Shown here: piece after piece, positions 39,334-48,180 of the stretch
How positions within the stretch are numbered: the stretch's first letter is position 1
Layout: each line of letters begins with the position of its first letter
From: Emiliania huxleyi CCMP1516
Taxonomy: Eukaryota > Haptophyta > Isochrysidales > Noelaerhabdaceae
Length of the DNA: 64,000 bases
Reading direction: 5' to 3'
Assembly (NCBI RefSeq): GCF_000372725.1
Contig: NW_005198966.1
Coordinates: forward strand, 502,247 to 566,246
Notes under the pieces: model-generated
What the model saw: the letters and a program-made list of their open reading frames with translations, nothing else
Database searches by the model: none
Told to the model about the DNA's origin: nothing
Translations under genes and position numbers: made by a program

Positions 39334-39496
39334 GGCTCTCTGCGGATCGCTCGGTGCGAGGTGTGCCCGCGCAGGCTGCAAAAAAAGAAATATTCGCGGA
39401 CAACGCACTCTCTCTCACGTAAAAAAGAACTTACGGGCACAGCGCCTTCCTCTTTTCTTTTCGCAGGCGGCGGCGCGTGCGTTTAAGTGAGCCAGC
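39334..39496. promoter_or_regulatory. Divergent promoter region, WBP11 / F-box-SPRY
   Basis: 163 bp between start codons, with T-rich patches reading AATATTTCTTTTTTTGC on the WBP11 strand (about 39380-39396) and CCTCTTTTCTTTTCGCAG on the plus strand near 39449. Shared regulation is inferred from distance. Confidence 0.4.
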
Positions 39497-40747
39497 ATGG
39501 AGAGCGCGGCCGCAGAGACTTCGACGCTTGTGCTTGAGGACCCCGACCTGCTCTGCACAATCCTCGCACAGCTCCCGGACGCGCACGCACTCGTTGCGGC
39601 GGCAGCGGTCGCACGGCTGTGGCGCGTTCAGGGCCGCGACGACCGCGTGTGGCGCGCCCTCTACCGCAAGGTCTGGGGTCCGCGGGTGGGGTCGGCGGAG
39701 CCGCCGCTGCGCGACGTCCGCGTGGGCTGTTTCGTCGAGCTCTCCGGGCTGACTGCGAGGCCAGACCTGAACGGTCGGGTGGCGCAGGTGTTGGACAACG
39801 AGGCGGACGGGACGTGGAGAGTCAAACCCGTGAATCTCGTCGCGTGGGAACGGTACCTTCGAGATCAGATCGAGGTGATGACCCGCGCTTATTCCCTCCC
39901 TCCCCTGTTTGGAGAGACCCTCAGCGCAGAAGACTACGCCGCCTCAACTCTTGACGAGGAAGCGCTCCACGTGCAGCCGCAGAATTTGCACGGACAGTGG
40001 CGGCTTCGCTTCCGACGCCGCCACACTGGCTTCGAGTTTGTAAACCTGCTGGGCGGATCGGGGCAGGTGCAGGTCGACGAACACGGCTTCTCGACGGCCG
40101 TCGGCCTACAGACCTTGACGTACAGACACCATGGTCTCGTGCTGCGCGGCCGCCGCCCGCTCCAGTTTATCGAGGACGAGCTCGCGTACTTTGAGGTCTC
40201 CACGAGCGCCTCTTCGGTCGGCGTCACGGTCGGCTCGGCGTACGATGGACAGCGTGCACTGCACATCGGCTGGCGGAGCACGGCGTACGGCTACCACAGC
40301 GATGACGGCGCGAAGTGGCGCCACGACGCGGTCGCGGGCCCTCGCACGAACGGCGCGATCATGAACGGCGTCACCTTCGGTGAGCCCTTCGGGGGCCACC
40401 GCGGCTCAGCGGTCGACACGGTGGGCTGCGGGCTCGACCTACGCCGCCGCTCCGTCTTCTTCACAAAGAATGGCAAGCTGCAGGGCACTGCCTTTGAGAA
40501 CTGCTGCCTGTCCCGACTTTGCCCCCGACTTTACCCGACGGTGGCGCTGCACGAGGACGGTGACCGCTGCCGCTTCAACTTCGGAGCAGAGCCCTTCCTC
40601 TTCGACATCGCTGCGTTTGCGGTGAGCGACGCGCGGTCGGCCGGCGTGATTGGCGGCGGCGAGCTCCCGACGCCGGAGACCGAGGACGACGGCTCGGACG
40701 ACGACGACTCGGACGACGATGACTCGGACGACTCCGACGACGAGTAG
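39497..40747 (+). CDS. F-box protein with SPRY domain and acidic tail
   Basis: An intronless frame of 416 residues. Residues about 14-60 form an F-box (DPDLLCTILAQLPDAHALVA, VARLWRVQGRDDRVWRALYR). The middle has GCFVELSGLTARPDLNGRVA, a small SH3-like stretch. Residues about 225-375 form a SPRY domain: LAYFEVSTSASSVGVTVG, HIGWRSTAYGYHSDDGAKWR, FGEPFGGHRGSAVDTVGCGL, LRRRSVFFTKNGKLQGTAFE and LYPTVALHEDGDRCRFNFGA. The last 30 residues are Asp/Ser/Glu only. F-box/SPRY proteins are substrate receptors of SCF ubiquitin ligases; the SPRY face would choose the target. All landmark residues are present and no truncation is seen. Confidence 0.85.
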   Translation: MESAAAETSTLVLEDPDLLCTILAQLPDAHALVAAAAVARLWRVQGRDDRVWRALYRKVWGPRVGSAEPPLRDVRVGCFVELSGLTARPDLNGRVAQVLDNEADGTWRVKPVNLVAWERYLRDQIEVMTRAYSLPPLFGETLSAEDYAASTLDEEALHVQPQNLHGQWRLRFRRRHTGFEFVNLLGGSGQVQVDEHGFSTAVGLQTLTYRHHGLVLRGRRPLQFIEDELAYFEVSTSASSVGVTVGSAYDGQRALHIGWRSTAYGYHSDDGAKWRHDAVAGPRTNGAIMNGVTFGEPFGGHRGSAVDTVGCGLDLRRRSVFFTKNGKLQGTAFENCCLSRLCPRLYPTVALHEDGDRCRFNFGAEPFLFDIAAFAVSDARSAGVIGGGELPTPETEDDGSDDDDSDDDDSDDSDDE

Positions 40748-41348
40748 TCGCTCGCACCCGCGACAGAACGGAGGTGGGAGGGCGCCCCGCGTTGGCTGGG
40801 CCGCGCTGCGCCAAGGCGGCGGAGTGCACTCTACAAGTACACGCTCGAGCTCGGCGTCCTCCTCCTTCATCCTCTGCTACGTCGCCACGTACGCGTTGCA
40901 CGACGTGTCGACGTCGCACGCTTGCTCGGCCGCCAACCCAAGCAGCAGCCGCCGCCGCCACCGCAGCTCTGCTGAGGGTGCACGGGGAGGCCGCTGGCGC
41001 TTGGGCCTCGATGGGCCGGAGCCCCGACCGCTTTCAAAGCTACTAGTTAGCTGCGCCGGGAGGTCCACAACGCCCAGGCCGCAATTTCCCGCAAGACCTC
41101 GACCTGCTCTCGTCCTGCTGCTGCGAGCCTGCGTGCTGGGGTCGAGCTGCGGGTGCTGCCGTCTTGTGCCGACCGCGACCGGGGGGCGGGGGGTCGGAGT
41201 GGTGTTTTGATGCAATGAATAGGGACTTGAGATATACAATGAAAGGGATTCGGAAGAAGCGCGACACGTCCCGCGACGACCTCACGGACCTGACACTGAC
41301 ATTAACTGCTCCACACACACGATGCTCAGATCCCGGGGGCCTGGGAAA
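40748..41348. other. Intergenic between convergent genes, no gene seen
   Basis: Open frames here are Ser/Arg-rich shadows. The region carries the 3' ends of F-box/SPRY (+) and the FMN reductase (-). Confidence 0.5.
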
Positions 41349-42350
41349 TTACACCGCCTTGTCCTGCCGGGGTGGCGCGGGGCGACTGGCGCGGAGAGCG
41401 AGGGCGAGCGTGACGAGCCGCTCGACGAGTTCGCCTGCAGCAGAGGGCAAACGCGGTGTGTGCCACGGAGACGCGGGCGGGGGCGGGGGGACGCGCGCTG
41501 AGCACACCGACGCGTCCGACCCAGCGCGAGTCGGGCAGCAGATCGCCCGTGGCGGCATCGAAGCATGGCTCCTCGAAGCGGCGGATCGCAACCTCGGGCG
41601 CGTTGACAAAGGTGACGTCGATGAACGACCCGATCTGACGCAGCGCCTGCTGCCCCCGCACGCCGCCGCCGCCGCCGCCCGACGAGAGGATGGCGCCCGC
41701 CTTGCCCGCCCAGAGGTTGCCTTGCGTCGGCACGCGGGAGGCCCAATCGATGGCATTCTTCAGCGCCGCAGAGATCGAGTAGTTGTGCTCTGGGCTGGCA
41801 AAGAGCACCGCGTCGGCCGAGCTGACGGCGGCGCGCCAGCTGCTGACGGCTCCTCGTGTCGATCCGCCCGCCTCGTCGAGGTCCTGCGAGTAGAGCGGCA
41901 GGTCGCCTGCTCACACAGAGCCGCGGTGAGACGCCCTCGACTGCGGCCCTCCCGCGGGGAGGAGAGCAGCAGGTGTACCGATGGTGGCGAGACGCAGCTC
42001 CACGCCGCGCTGCCGCGCCGCCACCGCCGCAACACGCAGCAAGCCAGCGTTGGTGGAGGCGGCGCGCAGCGAGCCGCAGACGCCCAAGAGCACGAGCGGA
42101 GGCCAGGCATCCGGCAGCGGCAGCGTGTCCGGCGGCGCAGAGGCCGGCGCGGCGGCGGGAGGCTTGGCGGCCTCCGGGTTGCGCTTTTGCGGCCGCTGCT
42201 CAGAGCGCCGCGCCTGAGGCGGGAGGCCGGGTCGGAGATCGGAGCACCGCAATCGGCGGGAGTCTTGTGCGTGTGTGTGTGTGCGTGTGTGTGTGTGTGT
42301 GTGTGCGTGCGTGCATGCGTGCGTGCATGGGTGTGTGCGTGTGTGCATGT
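41349..42350 (-). CDS. NADPH-dependent FMN reductase family protein
   Basis: Three exons are recognisable on the minus strand. The first coding block (ending about 41980) reads DAWPPLVLLGVCGSLRAAST, NAGLLRVAAVAARQRGVELR and LATIG, the flavodoxin-like P-loop (GSLRxxSxN). The second (about 41910-41505) reads SQDLDEAGGSTRGAVSSWRA, ADAVLFASPEHNYSISAALK and NAIDWASRVPTQGNLWAGKA, the family hallmark SPEHNxSxSxxLKNAxDW. It continues QQALRQIGSFIDVTFVNAPE to RWVGRVGVLS. The third gives GELVERLVTLALALRASRPA and a stop at 41349. These enzymes reduce FMN or quinones with NAD(P)H. The start is unsettled: the only upstream methionines lie in the (GT)n tract at 42267-42365. Confidence 0.7.
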
Positions 42351-42365
42351 GTGTGTGTGTGTGCG
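42267..42365. repeat. (GT)n microsatellite
   Basis: About 100 bp of GTGTGTG with GCGTGC and GCATGC interruptions, immediately 5' of the recognisable FMN reductase coding block, on the side of its promoter or first intron. Confidence 0.95.
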
Positions 42366-42521
42366 GGCGCTTGTGGGTGCGTGGGAGGTGGGGGGCGCCG
42401 GCGCCTTGTGACGGATCGCTATCGTGCCCGACCCTACCACGGCACCCGTCACGCGAGCGGCGGCCGCGGCCGCCGCAGCAAACGAGGGCGACCTCGGCCG
42501 CTCGATCGGCGTCTCGCTCAC

Positions 42522-44229
42522 CTAGCGCACGGGCGGGCGAGGCGCGGAGATGCTGCCGGGCGGGCGCCAGGCCTTTGCCTTTGGGGCCCGCGGCGAGAGG
42601 GAGGCTGGCGTGGCGACACGCGGGGCAGAGGAAGTGGAGGCGAGGAGGTGGGAGGAGCTGGCGGGTGCGAGAGAGGAGGGCGGTGTTGTGAGGAGATGGT
42701 GAGGAGGAGGTGGTGAGGAGGTGGTGAGGTGGGGAGGGGGCGGGGAGGGGGCGGGGAGGGGGCGGGGAGGGGGCGGGGAGTCACCTCGCTCGCGTCGCAA
42801 GAGACGCTCAGCTCGCGAGTCAGCTCGCGAGGCGTATGCGGCGAGCCGGTCCCGTTGGTCGTGTCTCCCACCGCCGCCGCGCCCGCGCCGTTGGGCGCCC
42901 ATGGCGGCGGCTTGGCTCCGCGGTACATGGAGGGGGAAGGAAGGGGCGACTTGTCAAAGTCCTTCGAGCGGCCGCGCGAGCGGCGCGACTTGGGCGACTG
43001 CTTCGTCGGCGACGAGGCGCCCGACCGGCTTCGAAAGGACGCCGCCTATGGGAAGGCTCGGAGCAGGCCTCAGGAGGTCGCAAGACAAGTCCCGACCGGC
43101 CGTGCAGCGACGCCGCCGGCTTTGGCGAGCCGTTCGGCGGCGCGGAGCTCTTGGAGGTTGGCGTCGCCGGCCTGGCGCGCGCCGCGGCGCCCGAGGCCGC
43201 GCCATCTCCCGAGGCAGCCCTCTCTGGCGCCTGTGCTGCTGGCTCTGGGGCTGCTGGCTCTGTGGCTGCCGCCGAGGAGAGGAGGCTCGAGGATGAGCCC
43301 CCCGTCCCAAAGTCGTACTTGCCTCCTCCGGCGCGCATGGTCTGCATGAAGTGGGGCTTGCAGTAGACTCCGCCGGACAGGTCCATGCACCTGCGGCGCG
43401 ACAGAGCGAGGCGGGCAGCGGGGAGGGGAGTGAGAGGACGGGGCGAGGGGAGGGTCGCGAGCCACACGCTGGGAGGGCGGTCCAGGCAACCGCGGCGGTG
43501 GTGGCGGCGCGTGCTCGCGCGCGGTCGGACGTGTTCGCGCGTGGGGGGCCGGCCGCGCCAGTTGGAGGGCGAGAGCTTGATGTTGCACTCGATGCAGCGG
43601 AAGCAGGTGTTGTGGAAGACCTGATCCTTGGCGCTCACGCGCTCGGCCGCGTACACGGTCTTGTTGCAGCGCGTACACTTCTCGCCGCCGCCGCCGAACC
43701 GGCCGAACGACGAAGAGCGCATGATCTTGGAGCCGGAGCGCGGCGCCGGCGAGGCGGTGGCCGGAGCCGGGACGGGAGTGCACACCGGAGCCGGTCCCGG
43801 AGTCGGTGCGGGAGAGGACACGTGTGCAGGCGATCGAGTCTCGCCGTGGGCGGTGGCCGGAGCGAGCGGCCTCTGCGGCGTCGCGGCCGCCTTACCGTTG
43901 CTGCTGTCGCTTCGGCGCGGCGTGGACGGCGGTGACCGTTCCGATTCGGTGTTGACAGTCAGAGTGCCGCCAGACGTCTTGAGCGCCTGCATGAAGTGCG
44001 GCTTGCACCACAGCCCGCCGCACGGGTCCATGCACCAGGACGACAGCGTGAGCTTCACGTTGCACTCCTTGCACCGAAAGCACGCGACGTGGAAGATCTT
44101 GTCCTGCGCGACCGCCCTCTCCGCCACGTACACCGTCTTGGCGCAGAGCGCGCACTTCTCGCCGCCGCCGCCGTAGCGGCCGAACGAAGAGGAGCGGCGC
44201 ACCAGCGCGGGCCTCTCGTTCTCGGACAT
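42522..44229 (-). CDS. Two-LIM-domain protein
   Basis: The start is MSENERPALVRRSSSFGRYG (44229). The first LIM domain reads EKCALCAKTVYVAERAVAQD, HVACFRCKECNVKLTLSSW and CMDPCGGLWCKPHFMQ. A Pro/Ala/Ser linker follows. The second repeats RSSSFGRFGGGGEKCTRCNK, HNTCFRCIECNIKLSPSNW and CMDLSGGVYCKPHFMQTM, split by a GC-AG intron after AACTG (about 43571-43391) that restores NW-CMD. All eight zinc ligands per domain are visible. The duplicated SSSFGR-LIM unit is a CRIP-like doublet; LIM proteins organise actin or transcription complexes. The C-terminal exon (from about 43038, after a TAG acceptor) is Ser/Arg/Pro-rich (SPKSRRSRGRSKDFDKSPLP). The end at 42522 after a further probable intron over the (GGGGAGGGGGC)n tract is less certain. 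Confidence 0.8.
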
Positions 44230-44354
44230 TTGTAACCCGCGGGCGCCACAGGGAGGGCGCCTGGTTCCTACCAAAGATGCATGCAAAAGAAATCGCGCTG
44301 TGTGGCGGGGCCTCTTCTTAGAGGCGGACGCCCAAGGGTGGGAGACGGCTAGCG

Positions 44355-44455
44355 CACCACACCCCTCTCCTTAAAATCCCTGTGTGGTGGCGGCGTGCCG
44401 TCCTCCCATCCCTCCCTTGGGCCGTCTGTTTTCTTTCTTTCTTTCTCTTCTCAGT
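44355..44455 (+). repeat. Dispersed pyrimidine-tailed repeat, full copy
   Basis: CACACCCCTCTCCTTAAAAT then CCCTGTGTGGTGGCGGCGTG, CCCATCCCTCCCTTGGGCCG and TCTGTTTTCTTTCTTTCTTT. It matches 35230-35325 inverted. The rest of 44456-45106 holds no recognisable gene. Confidence 0.6.
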
Positions 44456-45106
44456 TCTGGCAGAAGGGACCAAGAGGAGTCCAGTCTGAGCCATAGAGCC
44501 CATGTCTTTGCCCCCAAAGGTCGCGTTCAAGTGCCCGGAACGGACGTTACAGTGGTGTCCGGCCGGCGCGATCACCGAGCTGTGACGCTCAGGGCTGGCT
44601 CAGGGAAGCCTGATGAGGTACTGGTTTCTTTGCCCAGGGCTGGCCTACGGCCCGTGCTGGATCAGCTGAGCAAGGTTTGGGGAGAATCCCCCGGTCAGAT
44701 CTTCAGATATTTTGACGGATGACCAAAAACGGGCAAAAACGGGGTGCTTCAGGCGCGGTGTGCGAGGATCAGGTGGGAGCGGGCGGAACTTGGATGTGAA
44801 CTTCTTTTTCTACGGCGCCCGTGGTGTTACCTGTGTGAGACAAGTGTGTGCGTGTGTGTTGGCCTGTTGCACTCTCTGTTCCCAGTTTTCTAATTGGCGA
44901 AGTTTCATGCAATAGCTTAAAAAATCTTACATGTTACAAAATAAAACTAAATAAGGGACCGGTGGGCGGTGCAACCACACGGGTTTGGGGTTTGGCTCCG
45001 GAGTGCCCCACCCGCTCCCAGCGCGGCGTGTGCCTTCCTTCAGCGGCTGTTCACCGGCATGGGATCTGTGGAAGCTTCGATCGATCCGCTGTTCCGCGGC
45101 GACGAC

Positions 45107-46691
45107 TCACGACCCGTCGCGCGGGTCGCGCAGCGTCGTCTCGGTCAGCGCAACCCGCGAGAAACTTGCCGTGCACGCCTGCCCTGTCGGGCACTGCGCC
45201 AGGAATCCGACCGACAGCGGCGCGCTCGGCTCGCGCAGGCAAAAGATCCGGGTGAGCGTCCATGCCTCTCCTCCGTCGTGCGCGTAGTGGAAGGCGAGGG
45301 CGGCGCCGAGCTTGGAAATGCGCAGGCGCACCGCCCCGCCCTCGACCGCCGCGCCGTTCGCGTCGTCTGAGACGCCGCGCCTAAAAGGAAGGCTCGAGCA
45401 GGCTCCGAGAAGGTTCCGGGAAGGTTCGCGTCGTCCGAGACGCCGCGCGTGACGACGGAGACGACGAGGGGCTTGCCCTCCGGAGAGAGCTCGTAGCAGC
45501 ACTTGCACCAGTCGCCTGGCCCCCGGTGAACGAAGAGGGTGCGCTGCGGGAAGCTTCCGAGAAGGTTCAGGGAAGGGCCCCGGGTCGGACTGCCCCAGCT
45601 GCAGCAGGGCGAGTTCCCGCGTCGAAGAGAGACTTGTGTACCACCTCCACGCGCGCCGCCAGTTGCCAGTCGCCGGGCGGCGGCGAGAAGACGAGGCACG
45701 GCGCGTTTGCAAGGCCGGAAGGCATTCCTTCGCCGGGCGGAGGGTTGAACCAGTCCGTCCTCGCGCCCGCCGTCATCGTCAGCACGCCCTCCTCGACCGA
45801 CGCGGCGCCCTCCACGCCGCCAAGCCAGCGCAGCGCCGGAAGGCCGGAGAGGGAGAGCCCAGTGCCGGCGGGCGCCGCCGAGTCCGAGCCCTCAGGCTCA
45901 GCCTCGCGCGGCCGTTTGCGCGCGCCGTCGGCACCACCCTCTGCGCACGAGCGGGCGAGCGCCTCGTGCTCGGCGATGCCCTGGCCGTATGCGGCCGCGT
46001 CCTGTAAGAGAGAGAGGGAGAGGTGAGTCGCATGGTTGCTTGTGGCAGGCGGCGGCGGCGGCGACAAAAGCAGGGTGGCCCATGGATAGCAGTTCCACAC
46101 ATCCTCCACGTTCTCGCCCGCGATGTACGTCACGTCGTCGGGCAGCGAGCCCGTCTTTGGCTTGGCCTTGTTGTGCACCTGCCGTGCCAGCAAGGCACGT
46201 GTGGAGGTGTGCGAAGGGAAGTCGGGCGTGACATTCCGACGCCACCACATAGACGCCCACCGCTGCAGGCGCTTGAGCTCCTCGACGGCAAACTGGAGCG
46301 TCGCACGCGTGTCGTCGACCTACTTCAAAATCAAGAATAAATGCGCGGCGCTCGGAGGCAGGCGCGCCAGCGGAACACCTCATCAATGATGAGGACTCGG
46401 CGGCCACGGACCAGCGAGCCAAACGTGCCGGGCGCCTCGTCGAACCACTGCTTGCAAATCACGGAGGAGTTCGCCGTCTTTGTGGCGTCGTCGTACAGCT
46501 CGAGAGAGATGGCGAGGATCGGCTTTTGTACCTCGGTCCGTAGCATCCGCGCCGGTATGAAGCCGCCGCCACCGATCGCAACGGACGTCGGGCGCAAACG
46601 CCTGAACCTCGGGCACCGAACCGCTCACGGTGGCGGCGATCTGACTGTAGGAGAAGTAGCGCTTGCCATCGGGCGCGAGGAAATTGCTCAT
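45107..46691 (-). CDS. Xpt1/Hpt1-like purine phosphoribosyltransferase fused to DUF1349 domain
   Basis: The start is MSNFLAPDGKRYFSYSQIAA (46691). The transferase part reads VAIGGGGFIPARMLRTEVQK, PILAISLELYDDATK, WFDEAPGTFGSLVRGRRVLI then IDEV|DDTRATLQFAVEELKR (PRPP loop) and VHNKAKPKTGSLPDDVTYIA, WNCYPW, as in yeast xanthine/hypoxanthine transferases. After a Lys/Arg-rich linker (ARKRPREAEPEG, NLS-like) comes a DUF1349 concanavalin-like fold: ADWFNPPPGEG-type entry (ARTDWFNPPPGEGMPS), DWQLAARVEVVHKSLFDAG, WCKCCYELSPEGKPLVVSVV, VRLRISKLGAALAFHYAHDG and LREPSAPLSVGFLAQCP. Introns include 45381-45448 (GC-AG, 68 bp) with duplicated borders. One extra base near 46583 breaks the frame between APDV and VAIGGGG; this may be an assembly error or a real lesion. 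The fusion is unusual. Confidence 0.7.
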
Positions 46692-46814
46692 CGCGACGTT
46701 GCACAGCCGGCACAAGCCGGAGGGTTAGGGACCTTGTGGACCGGGGTAGTCGTATTGTCTTTTATCGCTTCGGGTCGCTATCGCAAACCCTGTCAGCAGA
46801 GTCTCCTACGGGAA

Positions 46815-47004
46815 TGTACGTAAGAGCTACATACACTGAGAGAGAGCAGTTGCAAAGATCAACCGCCTTGCGCGCAAGGCTCAACGCTCGGGCGTTGACC
46901 GCACCGCGTACCCTCCCCACTCCCGCCTCTCATTTGTGTCACACCACGCGGAACGCATCTCCATCGCTTCGGTGAAGGGGGTAAACCGTGCCATCCTCGA
47001 TCGC
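46815..47004 (+). repeat. Copy C of dispersed element, abutting a TPR relic
   Basis: It is the reverse complement of copy B (20834-21025), with no mismatch seen. It encodes INRLARKAQRSGVDRTAY and FVSHHAERISIASVKGVNR, and switches at 47004-47010 directly into kinesin-light-chain-type TPR sequence, so this is an insertion or recombination junction. Confidence 0.8.
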
Positions 47005-47405
47005 TGCTGCAGGACAAGGGCGACCTGGATGGCGCGGAGGCGCTGCACCGCGAGGCGCTGGAGGCAAAGCGAGAGACGCTCGGCGACCGGCACCAGGACA
47101 CGCTCCGCTCGATCAATAACCTCGGCAATCTGCTGATGAACAAGGGCGACCTGGACGGCGCGGAGGCGCTGCTACGCGAGGCGCTGGAGGCGAGGCGAGA
47201 GACGCTCGGCGTTCGGCACCCGAGCACGCTCGCCTCGATCAACAAGACAACAACCTCGGCGCGCTTCTGAAGAAGAAGGGCGACCTGGACGGCGCTGTAC
47301 CGCGAGGCGCTGGAGGCAAAGCGAGAGACGCTCGGACCGGCACCCGGACACACTCAACTCGATCAACAACCTCGGCCAGCTGCTGCAGGACAAGGGCGAC
47401 CTGGC
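47005..47405 (+). pseudogene. TPR (kinesin-light-chain/NPHP3-type) repeat relic
   Basis: Plus-strand frames give about three units of a 42-residue repeat: LQDKGDLDGAEALHREALEA, KRETLGDRHQDTLRSINNLG, NLLMNKGDLDGAEALLREAL, EARRETLGVRHPSTLASIN and then, in other frames, LLKKKGDLDGA and NSINNLGQLLQDKGDL. The frame is lost more than once: near 47246, where a short duplication AACAAGACAACAAC sits, and near 47299 and 47335, where bases are missing. It has no start and is cut on the left by copy C. A decayed fragment of a large TPR family gene is the best reading. Confidence 0.7.
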
Positions 47406-47519
47406 TAGCTGTGGTGTGGCCGGGAAGCCGTGCTAAAGTTGCGTGCCCTCCTAAAGATGCGGGACCCACAAGTGCTCCACACTAAATGTACTGCAGCTGC
47501 CCGCACCTAAAGTGAACTA

Positions 47520-47640
47520 AATGTGGCGCTAAAACACACTAAATATGTGCTAAATATGTGCTAAATACGTGCTAAATATGTGCTAAATATGTGCTAAGTA
47601 TGTACTAAATTTGTGCTCTAAAGATATATACGCACTCGAA
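47520..47640. repeat. 12-bp AT-rich tandem repeat
   Basis: Units of GTGCTAAATATG with variants (GTGCTAAATACG, GTGCTAAGTATG) extend over about 100 bp, within a generally AT-rich 47450-47720 segment containing many CACTAAA words. It is a composition island in a GC-rich genome and holds no gene. Confidence 0.85.
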
Positions 47641-48180
47641 CACACACTAAAAATAGCGCACTATCCACTAAACTATCACTAAATCTAAAATTCATTTACA
47701 CGCACTAAAAATTAAGACCCCCAGAGGCGCCCTCCTCATAGCGGGGAGAGCATCAGCGATCACAGGGTGGGGGCGGAGCGAGACGGGCTGACGGGGCTCG
47801 GGGGAGACGAGGGAACTCGCTACTCCTCGGAAATCAAGTGAATTCCGTTCATATATACACAACACGCCTCTCTCTCCGTGTCAGTATCACGGCCGACCCA
47901 CAAAACTCTCGTAGACGTGCGCTGCGTGCGCGCGCGCGGAGACAAGGGACACGCGGACAGACGGAGCGCCGCAATACCAATACTAACGAATCCCTCACAG
48001 GTCACAGACGACAAACCAGAGGTCACGATACGCCCTTGCACAGTCCACAGGAGAGCGTCCCCCTTCCCCGAAGAGCGAGCCCTCTGCGGGCATTGTCCGC
48101 GCCCCGCACGCCGCCGCCTCGAGAGGCGAGGCGGCGAGGCGCACGCGCGAGGGGAGGGGGGGGGGGTGCGAGCCAGCCAC

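Noticed and set aside
40650-41210. 186-residue plus-strand frame after the F-box/SPRY gene
   Set aside because: It starts inside the SPRY gene in another frame and is Ser/Arg-rich without a domain.
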